In this document: positions 46,752-59,259 of the stretch, one piece after another
How positions within the stretch are numbered: position 1 is the stretch's first letter
How the letters are laid out: the number at the start of each line of letters is the position of its first letter
Source of the DNA: Phanerodontia chrysosporium
Taxonomy: Eukaryota > Basidiomycota > Agaricomycetes > Polyporales > Phanerochaetaceae
DNA: 64,000 nt
Reading direction: 5' to 3'
Assembly: GCA_001910725.1 (NCBI GenBank)
Contig: MJGA01000007.1
Location: 930,001-994,000 of the forward strand
Made by a program: the position numbers and the translations under genes
The notes under the pieces: generated by a model
The model's input: only the letters and a program-made list of their open reading frames with translations
Database searches by the model: none
Told to the model about the DNA's origin: nothing

Positions 46752-48353
46752 CTATGTTGTGTCCATGCTGATAAGCCCATCGACCTCGAGCTCCGGGGGC
46801 TGGGGTTCCTCCGCGATTTCCAGAGCGGACAGTAATGTGTCGATGTCAGGGGAGACGACATATCGCCGATTGATCTCACCCAAGACACATAGCCGCTTCT
46901 CTACTGGGTCCAGATATACGGCATGTTGGAGGAACGATGGCTGCGTAGCAGCAGACACCTAGATGAGATGTCAGCCCAAGTGACATATTGCGTGCATTCA
47001 CAAGACTTACATCCATGACGATCCCGTTCGATAGCCTCATCTTCACTGCGCCGCTTTCGTAGACCTCAAGCTGACCAATAACGCCATCGATCTTTTGCTC
47101 AGCGGGGTTCTTCTCGCTCGCCTGGTCTTGTGGCGCACCAGGAGCGGGAGGCTTGGTATCTTCCGAGAACGTTACAGTCTTGCTTCCATCTTCCGGTTTT
47201 GCTACTGCCTTGCCCTTTCCCTCAGCCGAGGCTTTGGACACAAACTCGGGGAAGGGTTCAGGGAACTGGAAGAAGTACAGAAGGTCCTGTGGCATTTGGT
47301 CGTCCTGAACGCATATAAGCGTTATAATCGCGTCAAGTGAACCAGCTCAACACACCGTTTCCATTTGCCTAATGGCAAAGTCGTCTATGATGTCCTCCAT
47401 CTCTTCCTCCTCTTCACTTTCGCTGAGGTCAACCGCATTCGCGAGGTTCACATCTGCTGGTTCTGGCCCTACTTCCATGGCTTCTTCTTTTGTGGGGCTA
47501 CATGCGCGAATCAGACGAGAGCGATTAATTGGAGCAATGTGCATACCCTTGTCTTTCCTGTCCGCCCCTTCCGTCTTAATCTTCTTCTTCTTGGACGCCT
47601 TCTTCTCCTTCCTTAGGCTCTCTGGCGCCATCCAGTCCATTGTCCGGACGTTCTCCATGTCCACAATCTCTACCCCTTCGTCTGGGTCTGAGTATGCCTC
47701 AATGTCATCCTCCTCCTCTTTCCGTTCCTTCTTCGCACTCGGGATGCCCCCTTCCCTCTGTTCCCTCTTGACAGCCCCGATAGTGGGTGCCTCCGTCTGC
47801 GTGAGGCCCGCTCCGAGGCGCGAGGTTCCCCCAGGGCCTTGTGGGACAATTGGCGTAAAATTGGAACGTGGGGCGGTCCTGCGCGCAGAGGTACCCGCAA
47901 GAGCGGGACCCATGGCGAAGGGACCACTGGCGGTCATCTCGACGGGTGGTGGACGCGCCGGCGCAGCACCCCTGCCTTCCCCACGTCCCCTCCCTCTTCC
48001 CCGACCATCAGGACCACCACGTCCCCGTCCCCGACCGCGTTCAGAAGTTGCAGGGGCAGCAGGAGGCTCTTCCTACAGAGCAGCTGTTAGCGACTTCAGC
48101 TTGTATGTTGGAGTTTATCCCGACCTTCTTGGGTTCCCTAGCATCAGGGAGGTCACAGTTAGCGGCCAAAAATAGCAGACTTTTGGGAACGACGTACTCA
48201 CTCCTTGACTCTCCTCACAGGTAGCGTAGGAATGAACTTGAGCTTCGTGCTTCCACCGCGCGTGGTATCTGGCTTTTTAGCCAGACTGGGGACAGCCTTT
48301 GGCGTAGCACTGCCACTAGATGGTCCTGGAGTGCCTGCAGCCCCTTCAGACAT
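46752..48353 (-). CDS. RPC53: RNA polymerase III subunit C53 (Rpc4)
   Basis: Subunit of the Rpc53-Rpc37 heterodimer, which acts in termination and reinitiation by Pol III. 460 residues; exons 48202-48353, 48125-48137, 47356-48072, 47011-47304, 46752-46958. The N-terminal half is disordered: an RG-rich block (GRGRGRGG), then acidic runs. The C-terminal part has MPQDLLYFFQFPEPFPEF, VIGQLEVYESGAVKMRLSNG and FLQHAVYLDPVEKRLCVLGE, the conserved Rpc4 domain that dimerises with Rpc37. Exon 2 is 13 nt. The gene ends 92 bp from the convergent PTA1 stop and starts 219 bp from the divergent XPT1. Confidence 0.93.
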
Positions 48354-48572
48354 TTTTGTTGCGCGAAATTGAGCAGAGGAAGAGGAGAGGGAGCTGAGCG
48401 CGGGCCAGGGAGGAAAGTCAAAGTCGTTGGTCGGGATCTGAGATCGGCCGCTCGCGTGGCGGGGAGATTTCGCTTCGTCCCGTCTCTGCGAGCCAATCAG
48501 CGCAGTTCAAGTTTATCTCCCTTTTCCTCTCGCTCTCCTTTTCTCTCTTCCTCCCCTTCATCGCCTGCAGCC
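48354..48572. promoter_or_regulatory. Divergent promoter of RPC53 and XPT1
   Basis: 219 bp between opposite start codons; a C/T-rich run (about 48515-48560) precedes the XPT1 ATG. Confidence 0.55.
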
Positions 48573-49713
48573 ATGTCTGAGCCAGAGCATCTGCGCATGA
48601 CCTACAATGACATTCACAAGCTCATCCGAGCCTCTGCACAGAAGATTGCGGAGTTCAAGCCAGACATGCTCATTGCTATCGGCAAGTCCTCCGAGAAATG
48701 TCCCGTGCTTCCCTTCACTAAAGCTCTCTCCGCAGGTGGAGGGCGAGTGTCACTCGTTTCTGATATACATGTAGCACAATCTTGACTCCGGTAGACAGAG
48801 GTTTCTTCCCTGCCCGTGTCCTGGTACGTCATGGCATGCCCCGACCTCCTCATTCGCTCTGACCCCTCGTCCCTACGTCTGCAGCGCACTTTCCTGAAGG
48901 ACCCCAACTCCAAGAAGAACATTCCAATCGTCGCGATTGGCTTGTCGCTCTACGAGCAGCTTCCTGGCACAACTGCTGAGCAGATTGGTGCCGAGGTCAT
49001 TCGCACCCAGTGGCTGTAAGTAGCTCCCTCGAGAGATTTCAGCATAGATCGCGCCGAACGCTCTTTATTTCACAGAGGCCCCGAGGGCGCAAAGATTCTG
49101 CTCGGCCGTCGTGCACTCATTGTCGTGAGTCTTGGCATGCGCCTCGGATCCGTGGAACTAGTGAAGTAACCTATTCACAGGATGAGGTTGACGACTCCCG
49201 CAAGACCCTTCAGTCAGTACCTCCTTATCTATCGCAGCTCATCATCTGACGCGTGCCAATCAGATATGCGATTTCTGAGCTTCAGAAGGACGTGGAAAAG
49301 GAGCTTCTCGCGCTCCCAGAGTCTGAGCGAGAGGCCCAGCGGACCAAGTTTGCCGTTTTCGTCGTGCACAATAAGTTGAAGCCCAAGCTCGGCTCTCTGC
49401 CCGCCGAACTGCCGTGAGTCCCACAACAAGCGTTGTCTGAACGGTATTGACACGTTGCCTTTTTCCTAGGTACTATGCCGGCGAGAATGTTGAGGACCTT
49501 TGGTGAGAGCTTTCCCACCGTCTCGCGCTGCAGGAAATGTTTTGCTCATCATGGTTTCCATAGGCTGGACTACCCGTGGGAAGCGACGTGAGTCCTCATT
49601 GGCTGCAGTCTCACGCTCTGATTGGCTGTGCGCTGACCCGGTTTGCCTCCGACTGCCGCAGTGATATCGACGAACATGACCGCTTGGCCGCGCAACAAAA
49701 CGCTCGCGCATGA
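48573..49713 (+). CDS. XPT1: Xanthine-guanine phosphoribosyltransferase (Xpt1-like)
   Basis: Purine salvage enzyme that joins xanthine or guanine to PRPP. 203 residues in ten exons: 48573-48681, 48736-48742, 48799-48823, 48885-49015, 49076-49124, 49181-49212, 49264-49413, 49470-49502, 49564-49587, 49662-49713. Family blocks are YNDIHKLI, IGGGGFFPARVLRTFL, IPIVAIGLSLYE, EVIRTQWL, the PRPP loop LIVDEVDDSRKTL, and a C-terminal YPWEATDIDEHDRLA. Introns 1 and 2 begin with GC, not GT (GCAAGT and GCGAGT), and they flank a 7-nt exon that supplies the conserved Gly run. No GT choice keeps both the frame and the motif. All ten exon phases close. Confidence 0.92.
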
Positions 49714-50471
49714 GCTACTCTAGATCTTTAACTACCCCTAGACGTGTTAAAACAGCTGTTGTACAGGAGCAAGATGATATTTGTGCTCCCGGAGCACGCT
49801 GTACTGTATTCTTACCGAGATGTGAAACTCCTTGTGGCGATCGGGCTTTACTCATGATTGGTTGTGGTCACGCCCCGTCTGCCCGCGGGCAATGCAAGTC
49901 ATTCGGCCGCAAGCACATGAAAAATAAGAGCAGCCTGCGTTCGTTCCTGTTCTCTGACTTCGGTGTGAACGTTCGCAGAGGCGACCCGAAGCAGTGTGTG
50001 CGCTGCCCGCTGCCCCGTGTGACTCTGTAACACACCTAGCTGCTCGTGTAAAGTTCACTCCGGACTCCTTTCCTCTCCTCCACCATCTCCACCCAGCCGC
50101 ACCCGCGTGCTCGCGCCTTCGCTCGCCAGCCCGCGACCTCCTGCACGCTCTCCCGCCCGTTCAGGAGCAGAGCCCCGGCACCGTCCCAACAGGTGAGTAC
50201 GCGCCCTCTGCCGGCATCGCCGCGCGCAGCAGGCAGAACGCGAAGAACGTTGACGAGCGTGTTGTGCGTCTGTGCCGCAGCCGCACCGCCGCATTCGCTG
50301 GTGTGCAGAAACGCCTATCGCCGACGCGGTCGACGTCTTCTGGTTTTTGCCCCAACCGACCTCCGCCGAGCCTGCGCGCCGCGCCTGCCGCTGCTGTCCC
50401 GCACACGCGCAGCATACCCCCCGTGAAAGCCCGCCAAGACGTCGTCCATCCTGGCTGCACAGACCGTTCCG
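49714..50471. other. Intergenic and 5' leader of the mitoferrin gene
   Basis: 758 bp. A GTGAGT donor at 50193 and a GTGCCGCAG acceptor ending at 50280 could form an intron in the 5' untranslated leader of the next gene; this is inferred only. No coding gene recognised. Confidence 0.4.
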
Positions 50472-51898
50472 ATGGAGGTGATCGAAGTTGTGGAGGACAT
50501 TGAGTATGAGGGTCTCCCGCCGAATGCTGGCCTAGGCGTGAGTCTGCCATCCTCTGCTGTTCCGATGGCTGCTCATACGTCTGCGCGTCGCAGGTGAATA
50601 TGATGGCCGGTGCATTGGTGAGTTCAGATTTCTCTTCGAAGGCTCGCAGGTTCGCCGAAGCAGCGGAAGTCCATTCATGAGGACAAAGGAAAACATCCAT
50701 TCATATCTAGCGGCACACTGCGTGTTAAACCGGCGGCCTGCCCGTCAGGGACGAAGTCGGAATTGACTCCGTGAATACCGCTATTCCTCAGACCCTTCAT
50801 ACTCAGTGGATCGAGGGTCTACCCACAAATCCTGACTTGAACAGAGTGCTAACCAGCCATAGGCAGGAATCACGGAACATGCAGTCATGTTTCCTGTTGA
50901 TAGCATTAAAGTGCGCATCTTCTCTACCTCCAACTTATGCAGTCACAGAACAGGGTCATCTAGACGCGAATGCAAGTCTTCGCGACTTCACCAGCGGCAG
51001 TATACACAGGCATTGGGAATGCCTTCACGCGGATATCCTCTACGGAGGGGATCCGCGCCTTATGGCGTGGGGTAACCTCTGTGATCATGGGGGCGGGGCC
51101 CGCGCATGCCGTGCATTTCGGCACGTACGAGGCTGTGAAGGAGATGATGGGTGGGAACGTGCATGGCAGCCAGAATCAGTGGATAGCGACTTGTAAGTAT
51201 GATTGGTGCTTCGGCGGGCGCGAAGCTAATTCACTCCATCTAGCCCTCGCCGGAGCCTCCGCGACAATTGCCAGCGATGCCCTGATGAATCCATTCGATG
51301 GTGCGTACCTTCAGAGTCGCAACCACGATCTCAAAAATCGAGCTTTATCACAGTCATCAAGCAGCGAATGCAAGTTCACGAATCTGAGTTCCGCTCTGTC
51401 TTCACATGTGCGCGAACGGTTTACCGGAACGAAGGCCTGCAGGCCTTCTACGTCTCTTACCCCACAACACTGACTATGACCGTGCCCTTCACGGCCGTGC
51501 AATTTACCGTGTACGAGCAGCTCAAGTCTTTCCTGAACCCGTCGGGCGTGTACTCTCCCGCGACGCATATCGTCTCTGGCGGCCTTGCGGGCGCCGTCGC
51601 GGGTGGTGTTACCACGCCGCTTGATGTCGCAAAGACACTCCTCCAGACACGCGGGACGAGCTCGGACCCCGAGATCAGACATGCAAGCGGTATGAAGGAC
51701 GCGTTCCGGATCATCTGGAAGCGCGACGGGCTCAAGGGCTTCGCGCGGGGTTTGGCGCCGCGTGTGCTCACGTTTATGCCCAGTAACGCGTTGTGTTGGT
51801 TGTCTTACGAGTTCTTCAGTACGTACCCCTTGCTCCCTCAGGTATACGAATGACTGCTCACCCTACGATCTGCAGAGGCTGCGATACGGGATGACTAA
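50472..51898 (+). CDS. MRS3/4: Mitochondrial iron carrier (mitoferrin, Mrs3/Mrs4 type)
   Basis: Inner-membrane carrier that imports iron for heme and Fe-S synthesis. 303 residues; exons 50472-50537, 50594-50617, 50863-50910, 50964-51192, 51244-51300, 51354-51818, 51876-51898. The three carrier repeats each have a Px[DE]xx[KR] signature: PVDSIKTRMQ, PFDVIKQRMQ and PLDVAKTLLQ. The second-repeat VIKQRMQVHES and the VNMMAGALAG start of helix 1 are those of mitoferrins rather than of pyrimidine or phosphate carriers. The protein begins without a cleavable presequence, as usual. Exon 2 is only 24 nt. All phases close. Confidence 0.9.
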
Positions 51899-52227
51899 TA
51901 TGGTGCAGTGGACATTAGATCCCTTTTGCTGAGCTTTGTCGTCAATATGTTGTCTTTCTGTCGATCATATCCTATTGTGCTCTCTATGGGACTTAATGAT
52001 AGGATGGTCATGTCCTCCGCTCTCGCATTTCCGCGGTGCAAGTCTATGTGCAGTAACTTCATACTATCACAAGACTTTAGGACCGATACGTGATTTGATC
52101 GTGTGTGTAGACCGCCAAGAAACGAAAGAAACGTTGCCTATAGTACAGAATGCGCGACAGTGAGTATCAGTGGCGACTCTAGAATTACAAACCCTCGCAA
52201 AGCGAGAACGTCCGAACGAAGTGAGGA
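51899..52227. other. Intergenic, convergent
   Basis: 329 bp between the mitoferrin and TAF10 stop codons; AT-richer than its neighbours, no recognised element. Confidence 0.5.
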
Positions 52228-53010
52228 CTACATATAGAACTCCGGCTTGCGTGAAGTAATACCGTATTCTGCAAGTGCAGCACTGAGATCTTCCATCATC
52301 AGCGTAGTCTTTGTCTTGTCCTGAGGAGCAGGACCAGTCAGAATCATTTCATAGCCCAAGGAAGAGTGACGCACCCTTGCTGCTTGCGGGCCCGACTGTG
52401 CCGCGCGTGAGCGACCTCCAGATGCGTTCGACCGTATACGAGCATGCTGGTAGGCGTCCGCAGCTATGTCGGAGACAAACTTCTGTGCTGCCAGGGCGAG
52501 AAGGCGTTTTCTGGAAGCAAGCTTGTAAGTAGATAACCTAGAGGAGCTCGAGCAACTTACAGTCGCACATCCTCACACTCGAAGCCTACCCGCTGCAAGT
52601 AGTAGTCGGTCACCTCGTTCGGGATCTAACATGCGCTATACTAAGTCGTAGCGCAGTGGTTGGCTGTATTTAGCGCATACCAGGGGCTCATAGTCGTCCA
52701 ACATCAATAGGAACTCTGCGAGAGTCCGATCCTTCTTTGCCTCCTCGTCGGGCCGCCTCGAAGGTCCGGCCGCAGGTGCTGCTTGCTGCTGGGTTTGCTG
52801 TTGGGCCTGCACTGCTGGCTGCGAGACCGTAGGGGTGTATTGCGCTTGATAGGCCGTAGGAGTGGCAGCCATCGCGGGCTGCGTCGAAGTGCTTGCGTAC
52901 TGCGAGGGGTCTGGCGTGGCAACCTGTGGAGATTGGCCAGGGGCAGGTGGCACGTATGTGTAAGGCGTGCTCTGGTGCGAGGCTGCGGCGTCCTGGTACG
53001 GCGTGGCCAT
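52228..53010 (-). CDS. TAF10: TAF10, subunit of TFIID and SAGA
   Basis: Histone-fold protein shared by TFIID and the SAGA coactivator. 207 residues; exons 52681-53010, 52561-52625, 52375-52510, 52228-52320. The first ~85 residues are Gln/Pro/Ala-rich and disordered. The histone fold follows: LAEFLLMLDDYEPLIPNEV, TDYYLQRVGFECEDVRL, KRLLALAAQKFVSDIAADA and YQHARIRSN. The C-terminal TTLMMEDLSAALAEYGI helix is the TAF10 signature, ending RKPEFYM. All phases close. The gene is divergent from ADA1, also a SAGA subunit, with 193 bp between the two ATGs. Confidence 0.95.
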
Positions 53011-53203
53011 GATAGATGCGAGGCGGACGGCGGCTCGTGCGAGGACAATGAACGCGGGAAGCAAGCGAACGCACCGCCGGCGCCTGTCGCATGATGCGCA
53101 CTTGCACGTGCCGCTCGACTTCGTCCGTACCACGACCTCCGCGGCTTGGAATACTCCAGGATACCACACACAGCGGGGTCTCATACATTCTGTTACATAC
53201 CCA
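53011..53203. promoter_or_regulatory. Shared promoter of TAF10 and ADA1
   Basis: 193 bp between start codons on opposite strands. Both products are SAGA subunits, so a common control element is plausible; none was identified by eye. Confidence 0.6.
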
Positions 53204-54320
53204 ATGTCGCTGTCGTCAACAACTACCATAAAGGCCCAACTTGCGCAGGCGCTGGGGCCAAAGGTTGATACGTACTACAAGATCCTGCAACAGTACTTCA
53301 GTGCCCAAATATCCCGAGGGGAACTTGATGAGCAGATCAAGGATTGCCTCGGGAAAGATAACATACCATTATGTGAGTGCCCTTTGGGTCCTTTCAATGG
53401 AGGTCACTCACATGTCACCGCAGTGCAGCTGCACAATTCATTTATTGTCTCCTTGCTGGATCCATCCGCGCATCTCGCGCCGCCTACACCACCGCCAGAC
53501 GCACCGAAACCGCCGTCACGGAAGCGAAAGAGAACACTGCCTTACCAGGGAGACGATGATGACGACGAGTCTGTGACTCTTCGATCATCGAGACTGAAGC
53601 GATGGACTATTGGCATGGGCAAACGCGAACGCGACCGCCTGCGGAGCTTGGATGCCGTCGCCTTGAGTACGGAACGCAGGCCAAGGCGGGAGAAGGACGA
53701 GATTGCTGCTGAGAGAGGCGTCGTCCTTCTCCCCGAACGTGGAGGTGCGTCGCTCTTGTCCTCGTTCAAGCATGGGGTACTGAACGTCATGCAGAACCGG
53801 CAGGGAGCCGCATGCCCTTGCACTTAGCGTCAGTAACTCGCGCGCCAACACTGCAACATATCCAAGAACGTATCAATCTCATATCGGCACAACATAACCT
53901 TGGACCTCCACCAAGAACGGTCGCCTCTCTAATGATGTATGCATTCGAGGTGCGTCCGCGGTCTACCCTGGACGCGAAGAGCTCTCTAATCAGAACTCAC
54001 AGGCGAAGCTTAAGCAACTAATAACCCAGGCTCTTTCCTTGACATCTACCTCCCACGCCATAACGTCCATCAAGGCCTCTGGAAAATCGAATACGAGCCA
54101 TCTTTCCGCTGCCTCGTTCGATACGCTCTTTACCATCTCACCTGCTGTCCTGCCAAATAAGTCTGCCGCAGCGATGCGGCTGGCTGTTGGTGATAACGAT
54201 GGATACGAAGACGATATGCCGCTCAAGGATCGTGAGACGAGAGACTACAAGTGGCAGATGCTAGGCCTACTAGGAGACTCAAGAAGTACTATTAAGGACG
54301 CTCTGCGGACATTACGCTAA
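53204..54320 (+). CDS. HFI1: SAGA complex subunit Ada1/Hfi1
   Basis: Core structural subunit of the SAGA histone acetyltransferase complex. 317 residues; exons 53204-53372, 53424-53744, 53804-53949, 54003-54320. The N-terminal region AQLAQALGPKVDTYYKILQQ and LDEQIKDCLGKDNIPLLQLHN is the SAGA-Tad1 domain. A basic, acidic-interrupted linker (PPSRKRKRTLPYQGDDDDDE) follows. The central LQHIQERINLISAQHNLGPP leads into the SAGA histone-fold region. Phases close. Family assignment rests on the N-terminal domain and length. Confidence 0.88.
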
Positions 54321-54971
54321 TGGCCACTCATCCGACGTGTCCCGCCTGTGATTATTCATAGGGTGTTCTCGTGGTGTGGGCACTGTAGACCCAGGGATGC
54401 CATGTCACTTGAGGACGATGTATTTGTAGCATATACTTCTACTGCCTTGCTCGCTTAGGCGCGTGATAGATAGTTAGACCAGCACATGCGCCACACAACT
54501 GCGGCGCAAACCTCAGGTTGTTGCAAGTTTCACGAGAGCAGAATCTCGGGGACTTATATGTTTGCCTACGATTACGAATTGCAGGCTATGGTGTCTTGTC
54601 CTGTCCGTTTCAGTTTGACTCTCCGTGCCTGTGTGTTTCTGTGTGCTGGGCCACCAAGAATGAGATGTTAAACATATGTAGGTCTAGAGAGTCGATCAGG
54701 GCTGGTTATCTAATCAGTAGATACCAGCTAGCGTCATGCATCCGCCCTTCCACCACCATAATCTAAGCGGGGAACGCTATCGCCTCATACCTCTCCTTTT
54801 ACGTGTCTCTCTCGACCGCTCTCTCACAAGCAACCCTGTCTGCGCAGCCTCCGGCCGACCTCACCTTTCCCAGCGCGGCCAACCCCAGCTTGCAGTGCCG
54901 AACGTCATCTACTGCGATACGGCCGCACAGTGTCTTTAACCTCGACCTCCATTTCTCGCCAGCAGCTCACC
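54321..54971. other. Intergenic
   Basis: 651 bp upstream of the MAP kinase gene; a C/T-rich leader (about 54790-54840) precedes the ATG. No gene recognised. Confidence 0.5.
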
Positions 54972-57639
<2,668 letters not shown>

Positions 57640-57839
57640 GGAGAACGGTTGGTGCTCGCGAGGGTGCGACAACGGCGGCTGCAGATCTAGACACGGCACA
57701 GTAGACTACCTTAGACTGAGGTCGGATGGACCCTGTATTATATCCCGCGGTGTAGAGATGATACATACGGCAAAAATGTACTATGGATACATACATAATC
57801 CCTGATAATGCAGAAAACGAACGGAAACATATGCATGGT

Positions 57840-58978
57840 TTAATGATCCAGTTGCTCTTTGATCTCTGCAGGCAGATGTTAGTTCACGGCACGTTGTCCC
57901 CGAGGGCGGAATGACTCACTGTCAATGATGTCGAGGTATGCGGTGGTGGCAGGACTATCGGGGTATTCGTCCAGGAAACTGACGCCATAGTCCGCACTCT
58001 TGCCTATGCGCGGGTCCAGCGGTACGGAGCCAAGGAAGGGCACCTTCATCTCCTCGGCAAGCCGCCGACCTCCGCCAGTGCTGGGCTTGAAGATCTGGGA
58101 CTCGTTCTTGCAATTCGGGCAAACGAAGCCGGACATGTTTTCGACAAGACCAAGCACCCTGATGCCGACCTTGCGGCAGAAGTCGATCTCGCGCCGGACG
58201 TCCTGGAGGGCGACTTCCTGCGGGGTGGTGATGAGCACGGCGCCGTCGATGCCGCTCTCCTTGAGGTACGACACGATGCTGAGGTGCTCGTCAGACGTGC
58301 CGGGCGGCGTGTCGACAAGGAGGTAGTCGAGGTTGCCCCAGTCGACGTCCTTGAGGAACTGCGAGATGAGGCCGTTCTTCTTGGGTCCGCGCCACATGAC
58401 GGCGTCCTTGCTCGACGGGAGCATGAAGCCGACGGACATGACGCCGAGGTTGTCCTGCACGTACACGGGCGACCAGCCGGACGAGGAGGAGTGCACCTGC
58501 TCCGAGGCGATGCCGAGGATCGTGGGTATTGAGGGGCCGCAGATGTCCACGTCCATGATGCCGGTCTGCAGACGGGGGGTCAGGGTTTCCTGGAAGTGAA
58601 GCTACAAGCGGTGACGCACCTGGGCGTCCTCGTCTGCGGCAAAGGCCCACCCCAGCTGCGCGGTAAAGGTCGACTTGCCGACACCGCCCTTGCCGGAGAG
58701 AACGAGGATCTTGTGCTTCACGGTCTCCATCCGCTCGCGCACGAGGGGCAGCGCTGGATCGGGCGCGCGAGCGGCGCCGGAAGCGCAGACGTCTTGGTTC
58801 GGACATCCAGCACACGCGTCTGCCTTGCCTGCCTGCTCTGATTGTGTGCCCTGCGGGGGGTATCAGCGATCAGGCCCGCTCCTCTGGGCGCAGGTAGACG
58901 CACCGGACAGTGCTCGGGGGCGTTTGAAGGGACCTGGAGGGCGTCCGGCAGCGGCGCAGCCTGTTGCACTGCAATCAT
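57840..58978 (-). CDS. NBP35: Cytosolic Fe-S cluster assembly scaffold NBP35
   Basis: P-loop ATPase that assembles 4Fe-4S clusters in the cytosol with Cfd1. 325 residues; exons 58904-58978, 58620-58850, 57919-58565, 57840-57865. The N-terminal ferredoxin-like motif is Cx13Cx2Cx5C (HCPGTQ to [11 protein letters not shown]), which separates Nbp35 from Cfd1. Next come the deviant Walker [36 protein letters not shown] and the bridging [11 protein letters not shown]xxC motif. Total length is normal. Phases close. Another in-frame ATG lies upstream at 59038, in sequence that looks like leader. It is convergent with the MAP kinase gene (200 bp). Confidence 0.95.
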
Positions 58979-59259
58979 GTCTGGAGCAAGAGCAGAGAGC
59001 GGAACACGAGAGACGGGCAGAAAGCGAGGCGAGAGCAAGAGACAAAGAATTTGAGACCGGGTCGAGCATCGCTCGGGAGTCGGTTAGTCATCGCAAGACC
59101 GGGCGCGATGATCTTATCTGAGAGTTGCCGGTTATGGACGGGCGCTGGGCTACACAGGGCGCCACAACGATCTGCAGGGCAAGTTCAAAGCACACACGTC
59201 TCACTTGGCGTCCTCAAAATCCACATAAATAATATATCGTACATATGCGCTGCGAGGGC

